A stretch of DNA of 64,000 nt from positions 1-64,000 of the forward strand of contig CAYTVB010000003.1 of NCBI GenBank assembly GCA_964441735.1, in the 5' to 3' direction. This DNA is from JASMTM01 sp964441735. GTDB taxonomy: Bacteria > Thermotogota > Thermotogae > Petrotogales > Kosmotogaceae. The notes under the pieces were generated by a model. It ran no database searches, was not told the origin of the DNA, and saw only the letters and a program-made list of their open reading frames with translations. Shown here piece by piece: positions 53,893 to 63,850 of this stretch. The stretch's first letter is position 1. Every line of letters starts with the position of its first letter. The translations under genes and the position numbers were made by a program.

Positions 53893-54780
53893 ATGCGAAA
53901 GAAAAAACTTAATTATTTCAGAAGAAAAAATCTTGTAGGATATTTGTTTGCAGCACCATGGCTTATCGGGTTGCCACTGTTTATCCTCGGGCCCATTATT
54001 GCAACTTTTTATTTGAGTTTTACAGCATACGATATGATCAATCCACCAAGATGGATTGGATTGATCAACTACAGAATCCTATTTACACTTGACCCGGGAT
54101 TCTGGAAAGCTCTGGGAAATACATTTTATTATATGTTCGGTTCTGTTTTTCTTAAGGTTTTTATTGGATTGGTTTTTGCTGTTTTGCTTAGCAGAGCGAT
54201 GAGAGGCATGAGAATCTTTAGAACTATTTACTTTCTTCCGGTGGTTTTACCTGCAGTACCTGTGATGTTTTTGTGGATGATGATGTTTAATCCAAGGTCT
54301 GGTCTGATAAACCAGTTTTTGGGTTTATTTGGTATTGATGGGCCTTTATGGTTAAATTCACCCGTCTGGTCAAAACCTTCACTTATACTAATGAGTCTGT
54401 GGGGGATAGGCGGAATTATCGTTATTTTTCTTGCAGGTTTACAGGATATTCCAGAATATTTATATGAAGCAGCAGAACTTGATGGTGCGTCAAGACTGCA
54501 AAAGTTTTGGAAAATTACAGTACCTTTACTTACACCGGTAATTTTTTTCAATGTAGTAACGGGATTAATTGCTGCATCTCAGGTGTTTACAGAGGCCTAC
54601 ATAATGACCGGTGGAGGACCTCTTGAATCGACAACTTTCGTTAATCTTAAGATATACCTTCTGGCTTTTAAGGATGTAAAAATGGGCTACGCATCTGCAA
54701 TGGCCTGGGTAATGTTCATGATTCTAATACCTATGACTCTTTTATTATTCAAAATAAGCAAACGCTGGATGGATTATTAG
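53893..54780 (+). CDS. Sugar ABC transporter permease, MalF type
   Basis: 295 residues, six membrane helices. The EAA loop is EAAELDGASRLQKFWKITVPLL. N-terminal RRKNLVGYLFAAPWLIG is typical. GGAGAGATTT precedes the ATG. Pairs with the next gene; the ATPase is encoded elsewhere. Confidence 0.94.
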   Translation: MRKKKLNYFRRKNLVGYLFAAPWLIGLPLFILGPIIATFYLSFTAYDMINPPRWIGLINYRILFTLDPGFWKALGNTFYYMFGSVFLKVFIGLVFAVLLSRAMRGMRIFRTIYFLPVVLPAVPVMFLWMMMFNPRSGLINQFLGLFGIDGPLWLNSPVWSKPSLILMSLWGIGGIIVIFLAGLQDIPEYLYEAAELDGASRLQKFWKITVPLLTPVIFFNVVTGLIAASQVFTEAYIMTGGGPLESTTFVNLKIYLLAFKDVKMGYASAMAWVMFMILIPMTLLLFKISKRWMDY

Positions 54781-54794
54781 TTGAGGTGTAATGT

Positions 54795-55646
54795 ATGAAA
54801 GCTAACAGAAGCTATAATAAAGTGAAAATTATAAGAAAAACTACCATATATGGAGTACTTGGTTTCTTTGGTATAGCATATCTTATACCTTTATTCTGGA
54901 TGATAACTACTTCTTTAAAGCCTGACGATCAAATAATGACCATTCCTATGCAATGGTTTCCAAAACCGCCCCAGTGGAAAAATTATATTGACGCGGTAAG
55001 GGCTTTTCCTTTTTTCAGATATCTCGGTAATACGGTGTTTCTAACCGTGGTAAATATTTTAGGGAATACATTCACAGCTGCTCTTGTTGCATATAGTTTT
55101 TCGAAATTGAGATGGAAAGGCAGAGATATTCTGTTTTATATTACTATCGCCACAATGTTTATTCCCGGGCAGGTTCTCATAATACCCGTTTATATAGTTT
55201 TTTCAAAACTTGGATGGGTAAATACCTATCTTCCCCTAATAGTACCTGCATTATTGGGTGGGGGAGCTTTTAATATTTTCCTTCTAAGACAGTTTTTTGT
55301 ATCAATTCCTGATGAATTACTTGAATGTGCGCGTATAGATGGGGCTTCTGAGTTTAAGATTTTTTTAAAAATTGTTCTACCCATGTCAAAACCAGCACTT
55401 TTTACCGTTGCACTGTTTACCATTGTATTCACCTGGAATGATTTCTTCGGTCCATTAATCTATCTACATGATCCATCGAAGTGGACTCTTGCTATAGGCT
55501 TAAGGAGTTTCCAGCAACAATATCACACAAACTGGAATCTTTTGATGGCTGCATCAACATTGACAGCTCTTCCCTTAATAATTATGTACTTTGTTGCGCA
55601 AAATAGAGTGATGAGGGGATTTAGCATGAGAGCAGGAATAAAGTAG
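54795..55646 (+). CDS. Sugar ABC transporter permease, MalG type
   Basis: 283 residues, six membrane helices. The EAA-type loop is ECARIDGASEFKIFLKIVLPM, with Cys replacing the first Ala of EAA. The C-terminus is RGFSMRAGIK. TTGAGGTGTAATGT precedes the ATG. Followed after 14 bases by the exported GH38-like gene. Confidence 0.94.
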   Translation: MKANRSYNKVKIIRKTTIYGVLGFFGIAYLIPLFWMITTSLKPDDQIMTIPMQWFPKPPQWKNYIDAVRAFPFFRYLGNTVFLTVVNILGNTFTAALVAYSFSKLRWKGRDILFYITIATMFIPGQVLIIPVYIVFSKLGWVNTYLPLIVPALLGGGAFNIFLLRQFFVSIPDELLECARIDGASEFKIFLKIVLPMSKPALFTVALFTIVFTWNDFFGPLIYLHDPSKWTLAIGLRSFQQQYHTNWNLLMAASTLTALPLIIMYFVAQNRVMRGFSMRAGIK

Positions 55647-55660
55647 TATGAGGTGGTAGT

Positions 55661-57850
55661 ATGAAGACTTTTCTAACCTGTATATGGCTTTTAATTATTG
55701 TGACTGGTTTTTGCGTTATAGAAAAGGTTTTTATAATACCCTTTAGCCATCAGGATATTGGGTTTACAGCTACACAGGAAAACGTTGCCGAAAAATATGT
55801 TGAGATTTACAGTAATCTGCTGTCAATAATGAAAAATTTTCCGGAATTTAAATTTACCATAGAAACCTTTTGGCAATTCGAGCAGTGGTTAAACAACAAT
55901 AAAGACATGGATAAACTCAATGAATTTATTAGCCTTGCCAAAAATGGCAGACTTGAATTCTGTGCAGCCTATGGTTCAATGCATTCAGGATTTAGTAACT
56001 GTTTTACTTTAGAAAATACAATAAAAGGTCCCATAGAATTTGCTGAAACAAATGCTTTTGACATCAAAACTTGTATGATGAACGATGTGCCTGGTTTTTG
56101 TGCAGATTTACCGGATATTTTGGCAAATAACGGAATATCCTATTTCATGAGTGGAATTAATGACAAATATGGCGGGGTTTTGGACCTCCCTTACCCTGCC
56201 AATATTTTTTTCTGGGAAGGACCCGAAGGCAAAAAAGTACTTACATGGGTTACCAAGAATAGTTATATGGAAGGTGTTCTGTTTAAAAACATCTTCTTTT
56301 TACTTTCCTATTTAGAAGAACTGGAGATGTCAGGTTATCCTTACGATGCAGTTGCAGTAATGGTTGCATCAGATAATGGTGGATTCGAGCAGGGGATTAT
56401 TGCATATCTCGAGCTGGTCAAAGAAATGGTACTGCCAGATATTGAGATTAAAATCTCTACACCAACCGGGTTTATGGAGTATATGGAAAATCATTATGCA
56501 GAATCTATACCAGTTTATTCTGGTGACTGGTCAGGGTGGTGGGAAGTTGTTAAGACAGGGGGGCCTTATTCAGCTTTGCTGGCAAGGTGGGCTCAAGAAT
56601 TTTCATCACTTTATGTTAAGAATTATGGTTATCCAGATACTAGAAAATTTGACAGGATAATAAATAACCTTGTACTTTACGCTGAGCATACTGCGTCTTG
56701 TGGAGCAGGATGGCCTGGAAACTTGACTTTAGAAGAAACAATGACTTCAAATGATACAGTAGTTAAATATGCAGAAGAAGCATACAACGGAATAAATGAG
56801 TTGTTAATAGATAAACTCGGAGCAAAGAAAACAGATAATCTTTTTGTTATTAATATGTTGGATGACAGAAATGCTCGTATCAGGTTTGGAGTCGATAGGT
56901 GGGATCCCGGTAAAAGTATTTTACTTAGCGATGATAATGATGAATATATTTGCACGCCTTTTTCTCTGGATGCGACTGATGCGTGGAATCCGATAAAGGA
57001 AGGTTATGAGTGTTTTGTGCCATTGAGTAAGGGGATAAACAATTTCGAGATTCTAAAAACAGAAAATTATAAAGAGAATAGAGTAAATGAAAATATGCTG
57101 GAGAATGAATATTATTCTGTTTCCGTATTTTCAGATGGTTCCTTTTCGATATTTGATAAACAAAAAGGAATTTATCTTGGAGAAAATTTGGGTTATTTTG
57201 AAACATCTTATACACAGAATTTATCTGAAGGAGAAATATTGAAGATTGAATCAATTATTATCAGAAAATTTGACAGTGTTTATGGAGAAACTGTAAGAAT
57301 AGAATTTAATGAATGTTCTTTTATAGAAAGCCTTGAAATTACTCTGCCTGAAAAAGAAAAAACAATAAGCATTAAGTATGTTTTAGATAGAAGCAAATTG
57401 CCTTATGTAAACTATAATAAGCATTCCCTTAATCTTTACGTATGTTTTCCCTTTGAAGGCAATTATTCATTGATCTATTCAGGTCCATGCAGCGTTGTTA
57501 GTGAGCCCTTTAAATTTCCGTCAATAAGGCCAGAATTTATTCCTGTGAGAGATTTTGTTGGTCTGTCCAGTGATAATTTAGATATAACTGTAGGAACAAG
57601 GCAAGCTTTCATGTTTTCTTATGACAATGAGGTATTGCGTTTTCATCTTTTAAGGCACTACAGTGAAGCAGCAACAAAAGACAAAGGGATAACCAGACTT
57701 CCTGTAATTGAACCCAGCACTCCAGATAAAATAATCTTTGATTTTCTTATAAGTTCCGGTAATGATGTAGAAAATATGCATGTTAGAGAGTTCATAGCTG
57801 TTCCTATTTGTAGCGATGTAAATATCCCGGAGTTTATGGAGGTTGAATAG
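55661..57850 (+). CDS. Exported GH38-like alpha-mannosidase homologue
   Basis: 729 residues. An N-terminal hydrophobic segment (about 3-20, FLTCIWLLIIVTGFCVI) looks like a signal peptide or anchor. The GH38 zinc site is present in order: FSHQDIGF (His30, Asp32), MMNDVPGF (about Asp142, expected nucleophile), and AEHTASCGAGWPG (about His344). C-terminal beta domains follow but are shorter than in classic GH38. Export would allow trimming of alpha-mannosides before uptake. Motifs differ enough (HQD for HHD/HTHWD) that the substrate could be unusual. Its end overlaps no gene, and the LacI gene starts two bases after its stop. Confidence 0.78.
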   Translation: MKTFLTCIWLLIIVTGFCVIEKVFIIPFSHQDIGFTATQENVAEKYVEIYSNLLSIMKNFPEFKFTIETFWQFEQWLNNNKDMDKLNEFISLAKNGRLEFCAAYGSMHSGFSNCFTLENTIKGPIEFAETNAFDIKTCMMNDVPGFCADLPDILANNGISYFMSGINDKYGGVLDLPYPANIFFWEGPEGKKVLTWVTKNSYMEGVLFKNIFFLLSYLEELEMSGYPYDAVAVMVASDNGGFEQGIIAYLELVKEMVLPDIEIKISTPTGFMEYMENHYAESIPVYSGDWSGWWEVVKTGGPYSALLARWAQEFSSLYVKNYGYPDTRKFDRIINNLVLYAEHTASCGAGWPGNLTLEETMTSNDTVVKYAEEAYNGINELLIDKLGAKKTDNLFVINMLDDRNARIRFGVDRWDPGKSILLSDDNDEYICTPFSLDATDAWNPIKEGYECFVPLSKGINNFEILKTENYKENRVNENMLENEYYSVSVFSDGSFSIFDKQKGIYLGENLGYFETSYTQNLSEGEILKIESIIIRKFDSVYGETVRIEFNECSFIESLEITLPEKEKTISIKYVLDRSKLPYVNYNKHSLNLYVCFPFEGNYSLIYSGPCSVVSEPFKFPSIRPEFIPVRDFVGLSSDNLDITVGTRQAFMFSYDNEVLRFHLLRHYSEAATKDKGITRLPVIEPSTPDKIIFDFLISSGNDVENMHVREFIAVPICSDVNIPEFMEVE

Positions 57851-57851
57851 G

Positions 57852-58838
57852 ATGGATATCAACTTAAAATATATAGCTAAACTTGCGAATGTTTCAGTAT
57901 CTACTGTATCAAGGGCTTTAAGAGATGATCCAAAGGTGAAGGAAGATACCAAACAAAGAATTAACATGATAGCTGAAAAATTGAATTATGTACCCAATCA
58001 GGCAGCCAAAAGTCTGGTGACCAGACAAACGAAAACATTGGGCCTGGTTCTGCCAAACCTTAGAACCTTTATGCATGACATATTTGATGGCATCGAAAGA
58101 ATTTGTTCAAGAAGTGATTATAATATCTTGCTTGGGATTTCCGATGGTAATCCGTATAAGGAAATGAAAGAACTTAAATTATTGCTTGAAAAAAGGGTCG
58201 ATGGCATTATCCTTTTCTATATGGGAGGGGTTTATAACAGAGAATCACTGGAGTTTTTGAGTAACATTTCATTACCCATTGTTCTTATTGATAGATATTT
58301 ACCCAATTCAAATTTTGATTTTGTTGTGAGCAATAATGAAGGTGGTTCAAGAATGCTTGTAGATTATCTGGTTAATAAAGGACATGAAAAGATTGGATTC
58401 ATTTATCAAGTAGAGGATTCTACAACAATAAAAGAAAGACTTAATGGATTCACCCATTCTTTTATAGATAAACCTATAAGCTTGTATCCTGAATATATTG
58501 TAGCTGATGAGTACACGGGAATAGAAAATGGTTATCGATGTACCAATAAGCTCTTATCATTGAAACAACCACCCAGCGCAATTGTGGGTAGCACCGGTGA
58601 TATAACTCTTGGTGTTGTTAAATATCTTATTGAGAATCCGGAAATGTCAGAAAAGGTTACTGTTTGTGGATTTGACGATTTTGAGTTTATTTCATTTTTG
58701 AAAATTCCCGTCACAACAGTAATCCAGCAAACAGGAAAAATGGGGGAAAAAGCCGCAGAAATAATATTGAAAAGGATAAACGGAGAAGAATTTAAGCAAC
58801 AAAAGATTTTTTTGAATACCAGTCTTTTTGAAAGGTAG
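57852..58838 (+). CDS. LacI-family regulator of the GH38/URO-D locus
   Basis: 328 residues. Helix-turn-helix NLKYIAKLANVSVSTVSRALRD and hinge VPNQAAKSLVTRQ, then an effector-binding domain with GLVLPNLRTFMHD and FDDFEFISFLKIPVTTV. ATG 57852 follows GGAGGT. It is embedded between two GH38 genes and is the likely reader of the TGCAAACGTTTGCA-type operators at 44506 and 52405. The position of those operators, near -48, suggests it may activate rather than repress; that is inference. Confidence 0.93.
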   Translation: MDINLKYIAKLANVSVSTVSRALRDDPKVKEDTKQRINMIAEKLNYVPNQAAKSLVTRQTKTLGLVLPNLRTFMHDIFDGIERICSRSDYNILLGISDGNPYKEMKELKLLLEKRVDGIILFYMGGVYNRESLEFLSNISLPIVLIDRYLPNSNFDFVVSNNEGGSRMLVDYLVNKGHEKIGFIYQVEDSTTIKERLNGFTHSFIDKPISLYPEYIVADEYTGIENGYRCTNKLLSLKQPPSAIVGSTGDITLGVVKYLIENPEMSEKVTVCGFDDFEFISFLKIPVTTVIQQTGKMGEKAAEIILKRINGEEFKQQKIFLNTSLFER

Positions 58839-58848
58839 AGATGTTTCA

Positions 58849-61611
58849 GTGCATAGTATAGAAGTAAAATATGAAAATATCATACTCGAATTAATTCCGA
58901 CGGACCTATTAAAAAATGATAAAAGATTGATACGGCTCAGAAAAAAGGGTAAAGGGTCGGCATATTTTTCGATACATTACGGGAATGGATTTGATCAAAG
59001 AACCTCCCTTTTATCAGAATGTACTGACATTTTTGTTCCGGCTGGAAATAAAATTGAATTTAGACTAGAGGTTGATAAAAACAGTAAAATATTTACCACT
59101 GAATTGCCTCAAGTAAAGCTGATGAAATTTCATGTTTTGATGTTTTCACATGTAGATTATGGTTATACTTCTCCTGTAAGTGGGGTATGGAAAAATCAGG
59201 CTAAGTATACAAAACAGGCTTTAGAATTTTTTGAGCAAAGCAAAAATCTGGATACCAGATCACATTTTCGATGGAATGTCGAAACTACCTGGGCACTTAA
59301 AGCTTTTCTCGAACATTCAACAATAGATGAAAAAATAAAACTATATGACCTGGTTAAAAGGGGAATTTTTGATATTGGATCAATATATTTACATCACTAC
59401 ACAGATCTAACGGAGTATGAGGAGTTATACAAAGCTTTTGAATATGTAAGAGAATTGAAGAAAAATAAAATAGATTTAAAAAGCTGTTTCTTAAGCGATG
59501 TTCCAGGTGTAAGTGGAGGTTTTTTAGATATCCTAGCTATTAACGGGATAAAATATCTCTTCCTGTCTGTGAACAATTTCATAGCGCCTTTTCTCGCCTA
59601 TACAAACCTTGAGACACCCTTTATCTGGAAAACGGATAATGAAAATGAAATTCTGGTGTGGTTTACCGAAGATCCTAAGTATGCGTACATTGAAGGTCAT
59701 AAGTACCTTGCACGAGATTTTGAAGAAATGAAAGATGGGATAATTGAAAAAATGCTATCTCTTGATGAAAAAGGATTTGATTTGCCTGATTATGCAATAC
59801 CCATGGCAATAGATAATGTCCCTCCAACTTACAAACCTGTTAAACTTATTGAACGCTGGAATAAGGAATTTGATAATCCTGTAATAAAAACATCAACCGT
59901 AACATCTTTTTTTGAGCAACTTGAAGAAAACAAAGATAAGCTTAAAAAGGTTACGGGCAATTTTAATGGATGGTGGACTTCAAATATATTGAGTTATCCA
60001 AGAGAAAACGGTCTCGCAAAAGAGACATATGCTATCCTTCATGAAGCAGCGATGCTAGATTGCTATAACGGAAATTATTTAAGTAAAGAGATTCAAAACG
60101 AGTTTGAAAGACTCTCTTCTTTCAACGAACATTCCGGTGGTGGAGGAGCTTACAAATCTGAAGATATATTTGAGATTCTTGAAGCTGTGAAAGAAGGATT
60201 TGGAAGGATTTATAAAGCCTATTATAACTCTGAAAAGTTAATAGCAGCAGAAAGGAGCTGCATTTTTTCTGAAGGCGATGATCTTGTCTTGATAAATCCC
60301 CTATCCTTTTCAAGAAATTCAATCGCGTGTTATAAGAGTAAAGACTTAAGAGGAAAAAGAGTCACCATAAAAGATAAAGCTAGTGGAGAAAAATTACCCG
60401 CAGGAGTTTATGATGATACTCTTTATTTCGATCCCATAGCAATGGAAGCATTTGGCTATAGGTCCTTTTCGTTAAATTTTTCAGAAAACAATGAAAAGAA
60501 TTTCGAAGAGAAGAAGGGACAGTTAGAATTAGAGAATGAATTTTATAAAATAAAGCTGGACCGGTTCGGAAATATTGTTTCACTTGTTGATCTGGAGCTT
60601 AATTGTGATCTGGTGGAACCCGGAAAAAGCTTTGGCAGGATCTTAATTACCAGACAGAATGTGAATCCAATAGATAACCTTGACAATGCACCACAACACG
60701 ATGAACTATATACAGGCAAAAGCAGTGAAATGTTAATTGAAGATTATTTACCCGGGTTAGCCAAATATTGTATTAAGAAAACAGAAGTTGGTTCATTTAT
60801 TAAAATTGAAAAAGATAATAATACTTATTCTCCAATTAAAAAAACAATATTTCTTCCCAGAAAAAAGAAAGAGATTTATCTGATGATAAGGCTTGACTAT
60901 CTTTTTGATATTGGTCCTTCAGATTTTCTTTTTGCAGAGTTGTCTTTGAATAGTTCAAATCCCAAAGTTTTTTATACAACTCCCGGAAAGATAGAAGATA
61001 TATCCAATCAGATATCTGGAAGTGGAAAGGATGCATTAACTGTACTTGATGCAATAGGAATTGATGATGATGAAAAAACTGTAAATCTGGCGTTGAACGG
61101 GATAAACCTTTTTGATTTAGAGAAACCATCACCATTCAAATTTAGAAAAATTATTCCTGAATCCTCCCGTATTTATTTACGACTGCTTAATGGAAATATG
61201 CAAAATAGATTTGCAAGTCCATATTCAAATAGTAAACCCTATGAATTTTCAATAAAAATGTCCTCTGGCAAAAAAAGCAAAGGACTTCATTTTTATGGAA
61301 GAGATTTCAGATTTCAAATGAAAGCTTTTAAAGCGAAAAGTAATGACTACAAAGGAAGGTTGCATAATTTTGAGAGTTCTAAAAATGTTGAAGTGAGCTT
61401 TCTGGATGGTTCCGGCAAAGTTTTAAAGATTCTTTTGAAGGAATATGAAGGAAAAAATGGCAGTTTTAAAATAACAAACTCAAAAATGAAGATAATTGCG
61501 ATTTGTAAAGAAATTAACAAACATAAATGCTTTAAGGACAGCAAAAAAGAAATCTCACTGAGGCCCTTTGAAAGCCTCATAGTAACAATAAATAATGGGG
61601 TGGAGCAATGA
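58849..61611 (+). CDS. Cytoplasmic GH38-like alpha-mannosidase homologue
   Basis: 920 residues, no signal peptide. After an N-terminal beta domain (about 1-90) comes the catalytic domain: FSHVDYGYTS (about His101, Asp103), FLSDVPGVSGG (about Asp217), NGWWTSNILSYP and NEHSGGGGAYKS (about His428), the four GH38 zinc/nucleophile positions. Large C-terminal beta-sandwich domains follow (about 480-920). The HVDYGYTSP version is distinct from ordinary HTHWDREW enzymes. GTG 58849 seems the best start; TTG 58828 overlaps lacI and lacks a ribosome site. It overlaps the URO-D gene as ATGA, so the two are translationally coupled. Confidence 0.8.
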   Translation: MHSIEVKYENIILELIPTDLLKNDKRLIRLRKKGKGSAYFSIHYGNGFDQRTSLLSECTDIFVPAGNKIEFRLEVDKNSKIFTTELPQVKLMKFHVLMFSHVDYGYTSPVSGVWKNQAKYTKQALEFFEQSKNLDTRSHFRWNVETTWALKAFLEHSTIDEKIKLYDLVKRGIFDIGSIYLHHYTDLTEYEELYKAFEYVRELKKNKIDLKSCFLSDVPGVSGGFLDILAINGIKYLFLSVNNFIAPFLAYTNLETPFIWKTDNENEILVWFTEDPKYAYIEGHKYLARDFEEMKDGIIEKMLSLDEKGFDLPDYAIPMAIDNVPPTYKPVKLIERWNKEFDNPVIKTSTVTSFFEQLEENKDKLKKVTGNFNGWWTSNILSYPRENGLAKETYAILHEAAMLDCYNGNYLSKEIQNEFERLSSFNEHSGGGGAYKSEDIFEILEAVKEGFGRIYKAYYNSEKLIAAERSCIFSEGDDLVLINPLSFSRNSIACYKSKDLRGKRVTIKDKASGEKLPAGVYDDTLYFDPIAMEAFGYRSFSLNFSENNEKNFEEKKGQLELENEFYKIKLDRFGNIVSLVDLELNCDLVEPGKSFGRILITRQNVNPIDNLDNAPQHDELYTGKSSEMLIEDYLPGLAKYCIKKTEVGSFIKIEKDNNTYSPIKKTIFLPRKKKEIYLMIRLDYLFDIGPSDFLFAELSLNSSNPKVFYTTPGKIEDISNQISGSGKDALTVLDAIGIDDDEKTVNLALNGINLFDLEKPSPFKFRKIIPESSRIYLRLLNGNMQNRFASPYSNSKPYEFSIKMSSGKKSKGLHFYGRDFRFQMKAFKAKSNDYKGRLHNFESSKNVEVSFLDGSGKVLKILLKEYEGKNGSFKITNSKMKIIAICKEINKHKCFKDSKKEISLRPFESLIVTINNGVEQ

Positions 61612-62603
61612 GAGGAGACTTTACCCAATTCAGAAAGGCTTTGATGCTTGAAGGAGAGCCCGGGTATGTCCCTAAAGCGGAACTGTGGATTGACAAAAAG
61701 ATTATGTCAGACTTCTTAAAGAGAGAAGTAAAAGATGCCATTGTCGATACAAATAATGTAATTGAATTCTGGTATAAAGCAGGCTATGACTATGCCCATA
61801 TAGTTCCTTCCTACACTCTTCATGAGAGGTTTGAATGGGTAGAAGAACACAAAGGAGCTATTGGTTCATGGGATGAATTTAAGAAATTTCCCTGGCCAAC
61901 AATTGAGGACGTGGATTTCTCACCGGTTGAAAAAGCTGTAAGCGTGTTACCCGAAAAGATGAAAATAATCTCCGGGACACTTTCAGGTGTATTTGAAGAA
62001 AGCTGGATGTTGATGGGTTTTGAGACATTTGCATTGAAACTGATTGAAGATTATTCTTTGGTAAAAGCTGTTATTGATCGTGTTGGTGCTTTTATGTACG
62101 AAATTATTGATAGGGTTACTCAAATAGATGGTGTAGGAGCCATATGGCATTCTGACGATATTGCCTACAAAACATCTACACTACTTTCTCCTCAACATTA
62201 TCGCAAACTTATTTTTCCATGGTACAAACACTTTGGTAATATCGTTCACGAGAGAAACATGCCATTTATGTATCATTCTGATGGTTGCCTCTGGGAGGTT
62301 CTTGAAGATTTGATTGAATGTGGGTTCAATTCTATTCATCCTGTAGAACCCTTAAGCATGGATATATCAGAATTAAAGAAGCAGTATGGTGATACCTTAT
62401 GTATTATCGGTAATATTGAAGTAGATTCTTTTCTTACCAGAGGAACACCACAAAAGATAGAGGAAGAGGTTAGGAGTAAGATTGAAGCCCTTGCCCCCGG
62501 AGGAGGTTACTGTTGCGGCTCAAGTAACACAATACCGGAATGGGTACCTTACATGAATTATATTGCGATGATAGAAGCAATTGAAAGGTATGGTAATTAT
62601 TAG
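61608..62603 (+). CDS. URO-D/MtaA-superfamily protein 1
   Basis: 331 residues. Uroporphyrinogen decarboxylase-like TIM barrel. Members include heme enzymes and corrinoid methyltransferases such as MtaA. Features are YHSDGCLWEVLEDL (about His223), SIHPVEPLSMDISELKKQYG, IIGNIEVDSFLTRGT and a C-terminal GGYCCGSSNTIPEWVPYMNY. Compared with MtaA's H-x-C...C zinc site, the middle ligand is Asp, while a Cys is kept at the end. It lacks the N-terminal Arg-rich start of true HemE. Coupling to a GH38 gene and the RACE gene upstream favour a sugar-linked, perhaps methyl-transfer, role; this is inference. Confidence 0.82.
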   Translation: MRGDFTQFRKALMLEGEPGYVPKAELWIDKKIMSDFLKREVKDAIVDTNNVIEFWYKAGYDYAHIVPSYTLHERFEWVEEHKGAIGSWDEFKKFPWPTIEDVDFSPVEKAVSVLPEKMKIISGTLSGVFEESWMLMGFETFALKLIEDYSLVKAVIDRVGAFMYEIIDRVTQIDGVGAIWHSDDIAYKTSTLLSPQHYRKLIFPWYKHFGNIVHERNMPFMYHSDGCLWEVLEDLIECGFNSIHPVEPLSMDISELKKQYGDTLCIIGNIEVDSFLTRGTPQKIEEEVRSKIEALAPGGGYCCGSSNTIPEWVPYMNYIAMIEAIERYGNY

Positions 62604-62623
62604 ATCAAGGAGGTTATTGTTAT

Positions 62624-63841
62624 ATGACTTCAAGAGAAAGAATTTTGAAAGTACTTGACCACGAAGAACCTGATAGGGTTCCTATAGATTTAGGGGGCAT
62701 GCGTTCCACAGGTATACACGCCATCGCTTATAAAAATCTTAAGGAATTCCTTAAATGCAAAGACAAAAGTGTAAAAATCTATGATGTATTTCAACAGCTG
62801 GCGCTGGTTGAAGATAATATAAGAAGAAGAATTCATGGCGATGTAGTGGAGTTAAAGAGACTTGACGGTGGTTTTGGTAGCAGGATTAACAGCTGGAAAA
62901 AGTTTCAAATGTTCCCTGATGATGGAGAATATTATGTGCCTGAGAATTTCAATCCCGAAGAGCAGAGCGATGGTTCTCTTGTAGTAAAAATGAATAATAA
63001 AGCTGTCGCTTCTATGCCAAAAGGTGGTTATTATTTTGATGGACGTTACTTTCCTTTATCCGGAGTAACGGAGAAAACTAAAATTGATAAAGCTTTAAAT
63101 AGTAGCATAACTGAAGAAGAACTTGATTTTTTGGAAAATCAAGCCAGAGAAATTAGGGAAAGTACTGATTGTGCCATCATGGGCTCTTTTGGAGGAAATT
63201 TCCTTGAAGCCGGTCACTTTTACTTTGGATATCAAGAATTTATGGAACGAATAATCACTGATAGAGGTTTAGTTGAATATTTCCTTAACAGGCTGGAAGA
63301 AAAATATCTGAATGATCTTGAGAAATACCTTGATCGAGTAGGTAAGTATCTCGACCTAATTGTTCTGGGCGATGATTATGGAACCCAGGAAAATAGCCAA
63401 ATTTCACCATTAATGTTCCGTAAGCTGTTCAAACCACATATGAAGGCATTGTGTGATTTAATAAAAAAAAGAAGTAAGGATATACGTATTTTTTTACATT
63501 CCTGTGGATCGGTAATCAGACTCATTCCTGATTTTATTGATGCTGGAATTGAAGTTTTAAATCCAGTACAAACAAATGCCAAAGGAATGGACCCTTCGAT
63601 TTTGAAAAAGGAATTCGGGAAAGAATTGACTTTTTGGGGAGGTGGTTGTGATACCCAATATGTTCTTCCCTTTGGTAGTCTTGAAGAACTTGAGGATGAT
63701 GTGAAAAAACGTATGGATATTTTTGCCCCTGATGGTGGATTTGTTTTTGCTGCAATACACAATATTCAAAAAGAGGTTTCTCCAGAAAAAATAGTTTCGC
63801 TTTACGATAATGCTTATGAGTTTGGATCGTATGGAAAGTGA
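62624..63841 (+). CDS. URO-D/MtaA-superfamily protein 2
   Basis: 405 residues. Begins SRERILKVLDHEEPDRVPIDLGG, the common start of URO-D-like methyltransferase-type proteins. FLHSCGSVIRLIPDFIDAG (about His293, Cys295) matches the H-x-C zinc motif of MtaA/MtbA, followed by EVLNPVQTNAKGMDP and GGGCDTQYVLP. At the third ligand position a FAAIHNIQ segment offers His rather than Cys. AAGGAGG precedes the ATG. The pair of URO-D proteins differs in which ligands they keep, so they are probably not redundant. Confidence 0.82.
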   Translation: MTSRERILKVLDHEEPDRVPIDLGGMRSTGIHAIAYKNLKEFLKCKDKSVKIYDVFQQLALVEDNIRRRIHGDVVELKRLDGGFGSRINSWKKFQMFPDDGEYYVPENFNPEEQSDGSLVVKMNNKAVASMPKGGYYFDGRYFPLSGVTEKTKIDKALNSSITEEELDFLENQAREIRESTDCAIMGSFGGNFLEAGHFYFGYQEFMERIITDRGLVEYFLNRLEEKYLNDLEKYLDRVGKYLDLIVLGDDYGTQENSQISPLMFRKLFKPHMKALCDLIKKRSKDIRIFLHSCGSVIRLIPDFIDAGIEVLNPVQTNAKGMDPSILKKEFGKELTFWGGGCDTQYVLPFGSLEELEDDVKKRMDIFAPDGGFVFAAIHNIQKEVSPEKIVSLYDNAYEFGSYGK

Positions 63842-63850
63842 GGTACATAG

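Noticed and set aside
61608..62603. Assignment of URO-D protein 1 as heme-pathway HemE
   Set aside because: The N-terminal Arg-rich substrate motif of HemE is missing, and no other heme gene is nearby; the sugar-locus setting argues against it.
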